64,000 bases of DNA from Epiperipatus broadwayi (Eukaryota > Onychophora > Udeonychophora > Euonychophora > Peripatidae): contig JAQFVV010012544.1 of the NCBI GenBank assembly GCA_028023455.1, forward strand, positions 2,252,396 to 2,316,395, read 5' to 3'. Shown here one piece after another: positions 47,981 through 59,850 of this stretch. The translations under genes and the position numbers were made by a program. Every line of letters begins with the position of its first letter. Positions within the stretch are counted from its first letter, which is position 1. The notes under the pieces are model-generated. The model saw nothing but the letters and a program-made list of their open reading frames with translations, ran no database searches and was not told the DNA's origin.

Positions 47981-49539
47981 AGATTACAACTCAATAATTA
48001 AATTAGCTTTAAAAGAAGAAATGTGATCAATTTAAGATCTTCACACTTTCATTCCCAAATGCTTAAGATTGGTCTATATAAATGGATTAGGTAAAAAGGA
48101 TAAGATGGTCAATTCTTATTTTTTCAAAGACACTATCTTATGTTTTAGACTGAGAGTTGCTCAGTAAACAAATATTGAGTTGTTAATCTAAATTGTATAT
48201 AATGTTAACCACTAGAAAAGTTTGTACATGTATATATAAGTTCATAAATGAAAGACAAATCTGATTATTTGATGAGGAAGCTCCATATCTTATTTGATTA
48301 AACTTACCAAATGCCTGAAAAAAAATCTGATCTGCTCTAATTTTTTGCAGTTTGTTATAAGTGGGACTGAAAACTGTTTAAGAAAGTCCATGTTGATAAC
48401 AGTTTATTGGAAATTAAATTTAAAAATATGTAATATTTTTCAAAAACAACTTAGTTAGAGTTTTGTCCTTTTTTAAATTATAAGACTTGCTTATATTTTA
48501 AATTCTTTATAAAATTAATAATTGAAAAATTATTAATATTGGTTTTCATCAAAATAATCCTAAATAGTCAAACATAGAGTCATATTTATAGATTTATATA
48601 TAGGTTCCATTTTGACCATCTAAATAAAATATTCATTATGACTTATGGTGAATAAACAAATTTCTTTGAAGTAAAATTATGTATGTATGAATATTTGCTC
48701 AACAGTTGTTAATGAGTTTTTTCAGTAATTATACTGGTCAGGCAAAGTATTGCATAATTTTTATTTTATTTTTTTGTTAGATATATGATTATGATATATA
48801 AATAAATCCTGATGGATAACTTAGTTTTATTTGACCAAAGTCACTATGGAATTTTGTGTAGAAATAAAACTGGTTATAAAGAAAAAGTTTTAGCCAATTT
48901 TTAAAATGTTAGAAATTAGATGTTATATTTATCAGATTATACTATTTCTCTTGTAATAAAATAATGAATTTAAAAATTAAAGATTCCAGCATCAATACTA
49001 AACTGAGTTAAGTGTACCAAACTTTGTTTCATCAGCTGAATGGAAATAATATATCTAACTTGCCATTTTTCTTTACAGTCTGAAATCATATAAATTAGTA
49101 TAAGACCTCACCATTATGAATATCTCATGCTATTGGTCATTTTTTCTATATTACGTGTGACTTTATGATTGTGTGTTTGTACAATCATACTTTCATCTTT
49201 TACTACTTGCATAATAATTCTGACTCCAATTCATTATTTTTTTATCTCAAGAATTATGAAAGTAATCTGGCAGTTTAATTTATAATATTTGCTTTGGACA
49301 GTATAACTAGATTTGACATGGGAGTGTTAGCATTACAAAGATTATACATTTAAATATCCATATTTAGAGAGGCCTCTTCCTAACATATAAATAAATGTAA
49401 TCTACAAAATATGTTGCAAAAATTACTTGTCTCACTAGATTGTCATGCTTGGCGGAATATTCATTAAAGCAATAGAAGTAATCATAATGGAAAAGCAGAA
49501 AATAGTATTAACACTAAAAGTAAATAAAAATCTATTCTT
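47981..49539. other. Gene-free stretch
   Basis: AT-rich with no supported gene or repeat boundary. Confidence 0.4.
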
Positions 49540-49854
49540 TAATATACATACATGGAATGCAAACTTCACTTGATAAAAAACTTCAAGATTTGAATGAAAG
49601 ACAGCATTGGTAACTAGGAGTTGACAAGATTTAAAAATGATATAGCTGCTTTTAGTAAAACCCATTGTGGATGAAGAAATTGCAATAAAATAATTAAATT
49701 GTTATGAGGTGGTTGTTGTTGTTGTTGTTTTTAAAAAAAAAGGTAGATGCAATCAGTGGAAAAAGATTGCATAATATTAGATTTGCTGTAAAGTCTAATT
49801 TAATGTCTTCTACTCTTAGAATATCTTGCTATATTAGTATAAGACAAATGATAT

Positions 49855-50160
49855 TATAACTTGACTTGCATAATGGTACTTGACCCTATTCTTTTAAGCT
49901 TGTAAGTTATAAATAATGAGGATTGCCAATTCCTCAACAAGCTTTATGATAAATGCTTAGCTAGAGAAAGCATTTAAAATATCTCTGTCAGGACCTCCCC
50001 CCCCCCAAACCTCTGACCACAGTTTCATGCTCTGGCACTCATCAGAGAGGTGCTAGGATAGGTTCAAATGCTAGATCTAAAAACACCAATCCAAAGCCAG
50101 TATTTAATTAAAAGTTATCTAGTGTCTGAACATACCCTAGCATCTCTCAGAGGAAGATAG
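49855..50160 (+). mobile_element. Repeat R1, copy a (in LINE endonuclease)
   Basis: Carries 'TTAAGCTTGTAAGTTATAA', 'GAGGATTGCCAATTCCTC', 'AATATCTCTGTCAGGA' and 'GATCTAAAAACACCAA'. Its right part repeats the 'GTGTCTGAAC' block in inverted orientation. A C10 tract is at about 49997-50006. Boundaries are approximate and no TSD was resolved. Confidence 0.7.
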
Positions 50161-51112
50161 TTTTATTTTTAATAGATAACATTATTACAGCAATACCATT
50201 AAGAGATCAAATTCTTTTGAAGACTTTAATGCATTTGTTGATATAAATAATAAATTGTGATTAAAAGTTACTGGAAATAATATTTGTACTGAAAACTCAA
50301 AGAGTCTACCATTTTGAAAATTTTTAGAATCCAAGGATTGATTATCACAATTACTTTGCTTAAACATAAACACTATAAATGAATATGATTGCATCATGGC
50401 TAAAAACAGTGGCATTTAATAGATTACTTTGTAGACAAAAGTCAGAATGTAAAATAATTACATAAACACATTGTTGAACATATCAGATTAGGATGCTCTG
50501 AGGTTAGAATATTTGCATTAAAAAATAGATGATATTTCAATCTTATTTGAAAAACACTTGATGTCTATTCTTTAAAAGTATCTACCATTTGTGCTAAATT
50601 TCACCAGCTATTAAACACTTACATTGATAATTGGGTCTTTCAGAATTATCTTCCTGAGGTAAGAAATGATCTCGGGGCATATGTTATGAATACAAGTAAA
50701 TCTATTCTTGAGTTCATTGAAAAGGAGAAGCATAGTTATTTTTCTGATAATGGACTTTTTTTGACTTGAATAAAAGGAAACATGGAATTTTCTGCTTGGA
50801 GGAATAATAAACTGAATATGAAATTTCATAACATTATAGAATCTCGGACATAAAAATTTAATGACTGAGATACATACTTTCATTGTTTGCAGTTATGTTA
50901 GATCTTTTTATACATTTTTAAAGTGACATATGGACTTGAAAAATAGCATAACAATCTTATTAAGTCCGTCAGTGATATTTACCTATATGGTGACAATGAT
51001 ATTTCAAACAGATAGAAAAAGTGTTTTGATGATCTTTTTGAATAATAATAATACAAAAACTGAAATAATGACTTTTAATGGTATATCAAGTTTATTAAAG
51101 ACAAACATGTCT

Positions 51113-51345
51113 TTATAGTCAAAATAAGTGTCATAGATCACATGACCCTATCTCTTAAGCTTGTAAGTTATAAACAGTGAGGATTGCCAATTCCTCTACA
51201 AGCTTTATGATAAATGCTTAGCCAGAGCCAGCACTTAAAATATCTCTGTCAGGAACCCCTCCCCAAACCCCTGACCATGGTTTCGTGCTTTGGCACTCCT
51301 CAGAGAGGTGTCAGGGTAGGTTCAGACACTAGATCTAAAAAAATG
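51113..51345 (+). mobile_element. Repeat R1, copy b (in LINE linker)
   Basis: Begins 'TAGTCAAAATAAG', then 'ATAGATCACATGACCC', and ends 'CAGACACTAGATCTAAAA'. Same orientation as copy a. No TSD seen; the 3' half is absent. Confidence 0.75.
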
Positions 51346-51730
51346 GAAAAACTGCAGATTCTGATGAAATCCTGGAAACACTTTTAAAATATTTGGTGAT
51401 ATGTTAGCTTCAAGAGTGTTGGAATATTTTAGAAATGTATGGATCCTTGATATTGTTCATAAAGGACTTAAAAAAAAGATTGCAATAATTATTTACTACA
51501 GGGAAAGTATTTTCAGAGATTTTAGTGAATAGGTTGCTTCCAGTCTTAAATGAATGGTTTCTCAAAGACTTTTTGATTTTAAAGTTTCAAGGACTATGAA
51601 CATGATTTTTGTCATCAGCCAAATGCAAAAACAAATGTCAATTAAAAAAAAAAGATTTATATATTGTTTTATTGACTTAAGCAAGGTTTTGACTCAATTA
51701 ATCAAACAGATCTATATTGTTATAAACAAT

Positions 51731-52294
51731 GAGGATTGCCAATTCCTCTATAAGCTTTATGCTGGCTCTGGCTAAGCATTTATCATAAAGCTTGTAGAGG
51801 AATTGGCAATCCTCATTGTTTATAACTGACAAGCTTAAGAGAAAGGGTCATGTGATCTATGACTCTTATTTTGACTATTTATAGTCTCTGCCATAAGTCT
51901 TATGCAATTTTATATTGCTAAGACTACTAATATATGGTATGGCTGAAGATCTATCAGCCCCATATAGCTATTTGAGTTGGATAGCTGGGTTTGAAGACAT
52001 GTAGATGTCTGAAAATTTCAGATTTTCCACTCAATAGATAACTTTTAGTTAAATGCTTGGCTTTGGGTTGGTATTTTAGATCTAGTGTCTGAACCTACCC
52101 TGACACCTCTCTGAGGAGTGCCAAAGCACGAAACCATAGTCAAAGGTTTGGGGAGGGGTTCCTGACAGAGATATTTTAAGTGATGGTTCTGGATAACCAT
52201 TTATCATAAAGATTGTAGAGGAATTGGCAATCTTCATTGTTTATAACTTACAAGCTTAAGAGATAGGATCATGTGATCTATGACTCTTATTTTG
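51731..52294 (-). mobile_element. Repeat R1, long copy c (in LINE RT)
   Basis: Minus-strand copy holding about 1.3 units: the 'TAGTCAAAATAAGAGTCATAG' start appears twice (near 52290 and near 51875). It ends in a foldback around 51725-51830 ('GAGGATTGCCAATTCCTC' and complement). The flanks share AGATCTATATTGTTAT (51709-51724) and AGATATATATCGTTAT (52297-52312), 14 of 16 identical, fitting an aged TSD. The LINE reading resumes directly after it. Confidence 0.75.
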
Positions 52295-53084
52295 ACTAGA
52301 TATATATCGTTATTTGAAATTAGTTGACAGTCCATCAAAGTTTATTTACATTATATATATTTTATATAATGAAATATGAAGAAATGCTAACACTTCAAGT
52401 AAAAAAAATTGTTATCAGTTGAAGTGAAAACTAATATTAAAAACAAGGATGTGTACTAGATCTTACTTTTGTCAATTTTTAGGACTATGATCTTTGAAAT
52501 GTTAATAAATAGCTTAAAGAAACAGAGATTTAGATGTCATACAGATTTAATAGTAGAATTTTTAATTTGAATTGATTAAAAGCCAAACCAGAAATTCTTC
52601 TTTTTGACTTCTAGATTTGTAGATAATAGTGCTATTTTTGTCAATTTAAAAAATGATCTGCAAAATGTCCCTAATATTTTGAAAGATAACATATAAAGAC
52701 TTTTGACTAGTAATCAGTGTTTGTAAACTCAAATCCTTTATCAGCCAATGATGGAAGAAAAAACATAGCTATCAACTTTAGATTGTAAGTTAATTTAAAT
52801 ATTTTGATAGTTTAAATAGAAAAGTGGACTTAAATGTTTGAGGTGCAGTACAGACTCTAATGTGCTGCTTACTTTTAACAATTAAAAGAAGGGGTATTTC
52901 ATCATAGTGAAATAACTACAATTAAGTTAGCTATATATACAGCTTTTATTTTACTTAATTTATTGTATAAAAGTAAGACTTGGTGTCCTATCAACATAAT
53001 ATAAAAGTCTTGAAAAGTTTTCATTTAAAGATGACTCATAAAATTATAAAAATACAATGATAAAATCATAACCAATTACTAACA

Positions 53085-53260
53085 GTTAGTGCAGATACTA
53101 ACCTGTTTGCTGTAATATTACTAACAGTTGTTTGCTGTGATATTACTAACAGTTGAATGCATTTGGAATATTTAAATAAAAAAATTAAACTTTTCTAAAG
53201 ACATTCAACACACATATTAGATGATGGAAATAGTCCAATATAAAAATACAGCTAGAACAC
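53085..53260 (+). repeat. Single arm of foldback family F
   Basis: 'ACTAACCTGTTTGCT', 'ATTTGGAATATTTAAATAAA' and 'AGATGATGGAAATAGTCCAA', in family order. 'TTGCTGT.ATATTACTAACAG' is tandemly doubled near 53108-53155. Confidence 0.7.
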
Positions 53261-53660
53261 CATCATCACAAACCTTCAGAAAAACAATATCTTCTTTAAA
53301 TTGTTGGATATGATTTTACAGAGTTCACATCTTTGGATTGGATGTATGAAATGAATGAAAAATACAAGAGTTTTTGAAAAGTATTTTATAGTAAACATAA
53401 ACATGATTTTTGTGGGGTAGGCAACTCATATTTTTATTATAAAGTCTATTTTAAAGACATGCTAAAGAAGTGCAATATTGACTGTTTTCTATGATAACAT
53501 GGTGGCTGCAAATAAAATTATCTGGAGATGTAAAATTAGATTGGCATTGAAGTCTTCCAAAAAAAATTGCTACATAAAAATTTTACACAACATAATAAAA
53601 TATTATATAAACAGTGTGGACCAGTGGGTTCTTATGTGGATGTATTTATGCTCATGGATT

Positions 53661-53719
53661 TTTTATTATTATTATTATTATTATTATCATTATTATCATC
53701 ATCATCATCATCATCATCA

Positions 53720-53783
<64 letters not shown>

Positions 53784-53806
53784 CATTATCATCATCATCA
53801 TCATCA

Positions 53807-53844
<38 letters not shown>
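53661..53844. repeat. Compound ATT/ATC microsatellite
   Basis: About 184 bp of trinucleotides: ATT run, ATC block, long ATT run, second ATC block, ATT run. The long open frames across it (Ile/Leu/Tyr or Asn/Asp homopolymers) are artefacts of the repeat. Confidence 0.97.
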
Positions 53845-53914
53845 GAGGCAAAAATATATTTTTTGATTTGTCTTTTTTTTTTTTGGAGTTGCAATGTCCA
53901 TACTCATGTGTGAT

Positions 53915-54480
53915 TAACTGGTAATGATAATATATACATTATATAATGAGCATTAATGGTTTTTAACAAGATTTTCTGAATATCTCTATCCCTATACCAT
54001 TTTTGAGCTGTGGCTGTCATCAGTGAGGCACTATGATATTCAAACATTAGATCTAAAAACACCAGCTCAAGTTCAGCATTTATCTAATAGTTAACTATTA
54101 AGTAGAAAATCTGAAATTTTCAGACATCTGTATCTCTTCAAATCCAGCTATCTAACTTAAATAGCCATATGGGACTGAACTAAGTTCAGATACATCATAT
54201 ACTAATATCTTTAGCAATATAGCATTGCCAAAGCCTCAAGAACAAAACTATAATTGCAAGGAAATCAAGTTATACATCACATGACTTAATTCAATAATCT
54301 TGTACTACGAATGTTATATAATGAGTGTTAATACCTCTTAACAAGCTTTTCCAAATATCCTTATCTCCAGACCAGTTTCTAGCTGTAGCTGTCATTAACA
54401 GCTATTAATGCTTATTATATAACATTTGTAGTACAAGCTTGTTAAATTAAGTCATGTGATGTATGACTTGATTTCCTTGC
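53915..54480 (+). mobile_element. Repeat R1-related element, copy d
   Basis: Shares with copy c the blocks 'GAAAATCTGAAATTTTCAGA', 'CAAATCCAGCTATC' and 'TAGCAATATA'. It ends in a foldback (54285-54470) whose arms contain 'CTTGTACTACGAATGTTATA' and 'TATAACATTTGTAGTACAAG'. An 'ATCACATGAC' box occurs near 54273 and its complement near 54455. Confidence 0.65.
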
Positions 54481-55795
54481 AATATATAAATATATTGTTG
54501 TGTGTGTGTGTGTGTATTTTTATCAAACTTCATAATTTATACTTTGGTTGGATTGGCAAAATAGATTGTGTAAAAATCTAAAAACATCATAATAAAAATA
54601 TCTTAAAGATGTGCAACATTGATTTGTGCTTATATAAATAGTACTTTTTTCCTGCTTAATATTAAACTGTATAAATATTTTAATGCAATTAACATCTATA
54701 TGTTAAATAAAAAATATTACTGAATCCTAAACAATGACTTTAATGAAATACAATCTACTCAACTAAATTTAAATAATATAACTGGCATTTTACTTCAAAC
54801 TTTTTTTTCTCTGTGTTTTTCTCTTTCTATATATATATTATTAAATTACTACTGTGAATATTCTTTAGAATAAATTTAATTCATTTAAATTTTTGCTGAA
54901 AAACTAATAAATTATTGACTTTTAATAAGAAAGGGATCATTTATTATAAATGTATATTTTTCATCTTATCTTTTGTTAGCTTAAAATATATGGTGAAAAT
55001 ATTAAGTATTCACCATGACAAAAATTTTCTTATATAATATTCAAGAATCATCATAAATTTATTATTTTAATAAAATGTTTAAAATATATAGCTTAGGGAC
55101 TAATCAATGACTTTTTACTGTAATTCTTCTACAATTCAGCAAATACTGGAGGTTCAAAAAAATTTAGAACTAAACTAATTAACAACATGTCCTATTTTTC
55201 TATATTTGTGATTTGAAATATTATTTTATGTTTTGATTTTTTATGATGCATTCATTTGTTCAATAGAAAATTATCATACTCTACATACTGTGGTGCTTAA
55301 ACATCAATTGTTTTTGCAAGTGTCTGATCATATGATAAATCAATATCTGAACAGAAATATTTTGTTTCTCATCCACTTTATCTCTGAACCAATTGCTCAG
55401 ATTTTTTATTTTTATAATCAGAAAGGTATTTTATAAATATTCTGTTGTTATTTACTTATTCATCTTCTCTAGTTGATAGAAAGATTTTAATATTTTTAGC
55501 ACTCTTTAAGGTGATTTTTCGTTCAGACTTGGAAGAAGAAATGGAAAAAAATTATCTATTAAAATAAAATTGGCTATTAATAGAGAAATATATTTAAAAG
55601 AAAATAAATAAAATATTACAATTAATAATAATGAAAGATTAATTATTAATTTTAGTAATAAAAATTTGAGTCATGCATTCACTTGAAATATATTGATACA
55701 GAGCAATATCTTAACATTAGTTAAACTTTGGGGCAATAACTTTTGTTTTAAAATAAATAATCTAAATTTATATTAAAACAACTATATTTACATGT
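54481..55795. other. Gene-free stretch
   Basis: A short TG run at about 54498-54514, otherwise AT-rich. The 67-codon frame at 55233-55436 has no recognisable domain. Confidence 0.45.
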
Positions 55796-55799
55796 ATTA

Positions 55800-55945
55800 A
55801 TATTAGCCTGCAGTCAAGACAGGTAAGAATTTGCAAATACTGCACTGGAGCAAAATACAGAGATGTGTCAACATAGTCTGCAATGTGTGTGATGAACAGG
55901 ATAGTAAAGGTGCCTAAGATTCCAGACAGTGAGGAAATACTTAAA
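55800..55945 (-). other. Possible exon, hydrophobic
   Basis: Clearly higher GC than its surroundings. On the minus strand it follows a T-run ending in AAG (a plausible 3' splice site near 55943) and reads an open hydrophobic stretch ('GILGTFTILFITHIADYVD') that could be a membrane segment. A GTATTT could serve as donor near 55835. I do not recognise the family; it could equally be a repeat. Confidence 0.2.
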
Positions 55946-56916
55946 AAAATATTATTCATTAATTATATCAAAATAAATTGCATTTTTATTGAAGTGTAAC
56001 ATATTTTATAAATTTGACTTAAACAAATTATTTATAATCACTTATTTGTTATTATTTCTTAAGATCCTAATATTTTCTGATCCTAAATCTAACAAATAGT
56101 TTAGAATTAAAAAAAAGTAAAAACTTGATCTTGCATATGTTTACTGTTTGCAGGATGACCACACACTTGAAACTTTTATTTAAATTCACATTTACTCTTA
56201 CCATATATAAGAAATCTGCTGCAGTTTTAAATTTTATTCTATATTCTGCTATTACAGTGTGTGAACTGTATTATATCACTAATCAAAAAGCTATCAATTG
56301 TAAGTTTTTATAATTAGACATAGAGCAGTTAAGTGCAATGCATCAGTAGTAACATTATAACAAGAATGAGAAGTAAATTTGAATTAAGATCTAAGGTAAG
56401 TTAATCATTCTTTTTTCACACATTTAACATAATATATTTCTTATTTTTCAATTTTGTTGCACTGCCATGAAAAAAATAAAATTTCATGCTTTTAGATATT
56501 TTGCTAAAGAAATTAATATATATATATATATATATTTAATAATTTGATGACTTCTTTTAAAATAGTAGGAAAAAGTTTTCACATAATTATTATAAAAAGC
56601 ATTTAAAAAATAGCTAAGGATATAATGAAAATTGGATAATTTATTCAGTTTCAAAAATGCATTTTATTGCTTTTACTCCAAAGTTTTTGAACTTTACAAT
56701 TCTGAATATAATAAATCTATTCAGAGACTTAATGACTGGCAACATTTCACAGTATACCTGAGTCATCATGAGAAAAAATTGAGACATTTGAATAATTATT
56801 TTAAAAATGCATGGAATTAATTACAACGTTAAAAAAATAAAACTTGTATTGATCATTTGCAACAAACAGTTTTAGATAATGAAAGGAAATAGTTGGAATG
56901 AAGTTATCAAAAAATT

Positions 56917-57294
56917 ATTTTTGTAATAAAACAGGCAAAACTCTCTACACATATTGCCATTCAATGCAAGCCAGAGTAATCAATGGATGCCAGAAGGCTT
57001 GTGCATAAAATCCCCATCTAGTGCCTACTCATCCAATATCCCCAGACTAGTTTCTGTCTTGTGGCCTTCATCAGTGAAGAGCCTTGGATCTGAGAGCCAA
57101 AACTAGTCTGGGGATATTGGATGAGTATGCACTAGATGGGAAATTTATGCACAAGCCTTCTGGTGTCTATTAATTACTCTGGCTTGCATTGAATGGCAAT
57201 ATGTGTAGAGAGTTTTGCCTGTTTTAATAACAGTTATAAGCAAGCATAAGAAATGGTGATCATGTGATGTTTATTGGCTTAAATTTTTGTAATA
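56917..57294. mobile_element. Foldback family B inserted in hAT, 12-bp TSD
   Basis: Insert of 354 bp (56929-57282) flanked by a perfect 12-bp repeat, ATTTTTGTAATA, at 56917-56928 and 57283-57294. Reading across one repeat copy, the hAT frame resumes exactly (IFVI then QFLSKQ), so the boundaries are firm. The insert holds long inverted arms of about 140 bp ('CAGGCAAAACTCTC', 'AATGCAAGCCAGAGTAAT', 'CACTAGATGGG' and complements), plus a unique right tail with 'GATCATGTGATG'. It has no terminal inverted repeat at its very ends and no poly-A. Confidence 0.9.
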
Positions 57295-58168
57295 CAGTTT
57301 TTGAGCAAACAAAATCTAGTTCTTCGTGGTAAAAATATTAAACTTTACGATTGCAACAGTTGCAAGTTTTTAAAATGCTTTAATATGTTAGAAAAATTTG
57401 ATGGAATTCCCATGATAAGTAGCTAATGATGATGACTTTAAAAATATACCCTTCTATTTAGGAGATTAAATTCAAAATGAAATACTCATTTTATTAGTAT
57501 CAAATATTAATAATAATATTATTAACCTGTTTCAATAAAACAAATATTTTCAGTTTATTTTAGATTGCATTCTGGACATATTACATATTGAACACGTAAG
57601 TGTGATAGTGAGATTCATTCATTTCAACTCAATATATACAAATGTTAAAGTAAATGAACACATTTTAGCGTTCTATCCAATTTTAAATATTACAGAGCTG
57701 GATTAACAATATATTTTACTCATTTTCTTAAAAAATTAAATTTAGACAGAAATAACTTAAGAAGATTTAAGAAGTCAGGGCTAGGGTAATGGATCTAATG
57801 GGTGTGGCAAAAATATAGATTTACAAAAAAGATTTTTTTATGTCCTATGTTACAATCATAGTGTAAACCTGATAGTTAATAATGCTGTGAATATCAATCA
57901 TGAAATTATTGATTTTTTTAATTATATAATTTTTTTTCCTCTTCTGTTTTTTGATAACATATTTAATTACTTATATAACTGATTCAGTCTTAAACCATTA
58001 TCTGAAATATGCTGATGGAGAAGAACTGATGCCATAAAACCTCTTTATAAATATTTACCTGAAGTATATAATACTTTATTTGAAATTTGTAATGACTTTA
58101 AAACTCAGGTGAAATAAATAGCTAAAAAAATTGCTACATTTAGATTTAATTGTTGTGTTAGAGTTTAG

Positions 58169-58514
58169 TATAATATTTTAATATATAGGGTATATGAGCA
58201 CAGACTTTCACACAACCCACCACTGTCCACTCTATCTAATAACACTGATAGACCTGAACATATATACATCGAAAAGATGAATAATCACCAATATATATAT
58301 TTCATGTTAATCCAGCAATCATCAGTTGGTCCAGATTATCATCTCTACACATAAGTGCTCAGATATATATATATATTAAGATAGCCAATCTTCATACTTT
58401 AATGGATAGACATCAATCCACTCCACACTCCAACTCTTCAACTGTCCATCCAATTGAAAATCTGATGATGGAATGCTCAAAGGCCACCCTGAGGCCAAGA
58501 TTCTATAATATTTT
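58169..58514. mobile_element. S3-family element inserted in hAT, 11-bp TSD
   Basis: Insert of 324 bp (58180-58503) flanked by a perfect 11-bp repeat, TATAATATTTT, at 58169-58179 and 58504-58514. The hAT reading 'YNI' before it continues as 'FHKVNF' after it. On the minus strand the insert ends with the tRNA-like S3 module ('GTCTGTGCTCATATACCC') and contains 'CCAACTGATGATTGCTGG'. Its other end (58400-58503) is unrelated to the second inverted arm of 42930-43217. An apparent ATG at 58402 leading into the transposase frame is therefore an accident of insertion. Confidence 0.9.
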
Positions 58515-58989
58515 TCATAAAGTGAATTTTGTCAGCAAAATACTGCAGTCTTCTTTTATGAATCTCCTCTTTCTTTTAAATTTATTAGATAATCTAAATC
58601 AACTTTTAAATGATTATAGGTCTGATGAAATGTTCAAAGAAATTGTAGAAAGTTCAAAATTAATTGCAGCAAAATTTGATACAGAATTTGTAAATTGTGG
58701 CAGTAAAAATACAAAAATTATAAAAAGACAACACAGTTTGATTATAACTGAAAATAAAAATATAGTAAATTGTGAAATTTTATTTAAAGTAATTTTTTTT
58801 CTCTTCATAATAAATCAAACATTAGAATCTTTGAGGGAAATATTTAGTTTATTAAAATAACATATGAATTCATATTAAGTTTTTGTATTTGTTAAGTATT
58901 TCATAAAATAAATAATATTTATTATCTTGCTATAAAGAGTTCAAATAAAAATTAACACATGAGAAAGAAATTTTACACTTTCAACCAAT

Positions 58990-59580
58990 GAAATTTATCA
59001 AAACTGTCAACATGGGCAAGGGAACCAAATGTTAATACCTCTATAACACTGCAGATATATTATTCATTAAGTGTGACTTAAAGTACATATTTGGGCTATG
59101 TATAATGACTAGTCTAATAAATGATTAACCTTATCAATCAAACTAATAATTTTATATATATATACTGAACAAATGATGAAGATATATGTAAGAGATTGTG
59201 ATCTGGGTTAACTGATAAATGCTAGTTAAGAACAAAATGCATATCATAGGAATCATTTGTCCTTTTCACATATATTTGCTTATAGGTTTCAGCATATGGA
59301 ATAGAAGTTTGAAATATATTTAAATACATATAAAGTTTAAGTATCTCTACAAATAATGTGAATATGAAGGTAAATTGTAACATGTCCTATATGGATTAGT
59401 TGAAAAAGTATATTTCTAATGTATCTGCAGTGTGGGAGGTTGGTCGAATTTCTGAGCTGATGAATGGTTGTGATAGGATTGAGCTAAGGTAAAAGATGCA
59501 TTGATAAATCAAAAAATTTGTAAATATCAACCATTTATTTCTAATGTTAAAAATGATATAAATATAACAAATAATTCCAT
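58990..59580. repeat. Foreign block within hAT, includes repeat I
   Basis: No transposase similarity between about 58985 and 59580, although the flanks read as hAT. Part of it (59440-59510) is repeat family I, inverted relative to 40401-40560. Boundaries and TSD unresolved. Confidence 0.5.
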
Positions 59581-59850
59581 ATATGGTATTATTTAAATGA
59601 CTTAATCATAGTTTATCCAAACTTTTCAATTGCTCTCCAAATTCTCTTGTCATTACTGCTATATGTAGCATCTGGTTCTTTTCTAAACTTAAAATGATTT
59701 AAAACTACTTGCGTTCCACGGTGGTATACGGCCGATTTTCAAATCTTGCCATTTTATCAATAGAGTCGGATATTTTGAATCAATTTTATTATTTGAGAAT
59801 TTTCATTAATGAAAAACTAGAAAACTTCGGTTTACTGACTTTCGGTTTAA

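Larger units (their letters stand above)
49540..53075 (+). mobile_element. Degenerate LINE broken by three foldback insertions
   Basis: Plus-strand LINE of the same lineage as 1445-2930. Pieces in order: endonuclease start ('IHTWNAN' near 49550), 'ALVTRS' and 'HNIRFAVKSNLM' (49770-49800), 'EDFNAFVD' (about 50215-50240) and a 'WHLIDY'-like segment near 50410. Next come the linker ('KKCFDDLFE' near 51020), 'NGKTADSDEI' (51343), 'GKVFSEILVNRLLP' (51500), 'FVDNSAIF' at the RT active site (52625) and 'LLYKSKTW' (52960-52985). Three copies of repeat R1 (49855-50160, 51113-51345, 51731-52294) split it. Stops are frequent. The C-terminus with the zinc finger is missing; the copy stops where a family F arm begins. 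Confidence 0.7.
56600..59850 (+). pseudogene. hAT transposase (ZMYM1-like), broken and nested
   Basis: Remnant of a hAT-superfamily transposase of the type annotated as zinc finger MYM-type 1-like. Pieces in order: TTF-type zinc-finger region ('LNDWQHFTVYLSHHEKK', 56632-56820), then 'FLSKQNLVLRGKNIKLYDCN' (57297-57356). Next are the first catalytic-Asp region ('LDCILDIL', about 57560-57585), 'GNGSN' (about 57788-57802), 'HSVNLIVNNAVNIN' (about 57855-57900) and 'DAIKPLYKYLPEVYNTL' (58030-58083). The middle follows ('NFVSKILQS', 'FKEIVESSKLIAAKFDTEF', 'SLREIFSLLK', 58520-58857), and last the C-terminal dimerisation motif ('FSNLAILSIESDI', 59736-59780). Stops and frameshifts abound. Insertions at 56929-57282 and 58180-58503 interrupt it; a third block (about 58990-59580) is also foreign. 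Terminal inverted repeats were not found. Confidence 0.85.

Noticed and set aside
53478-53913. Long open frames rich in Ile, Leu, Tyr, Asn or Asp on both strands
   Set aside because: They are translations of a trinucleotide microsatellite, open in all phases because the unit contains no stop.
58402-58860. A 152-codon open frame that could be read as a gene
   Set aside because: Its first third is inserted S3-family sequence ending at 58503. The rest is a hAT transposase piece. The ATG is created by the insertion.
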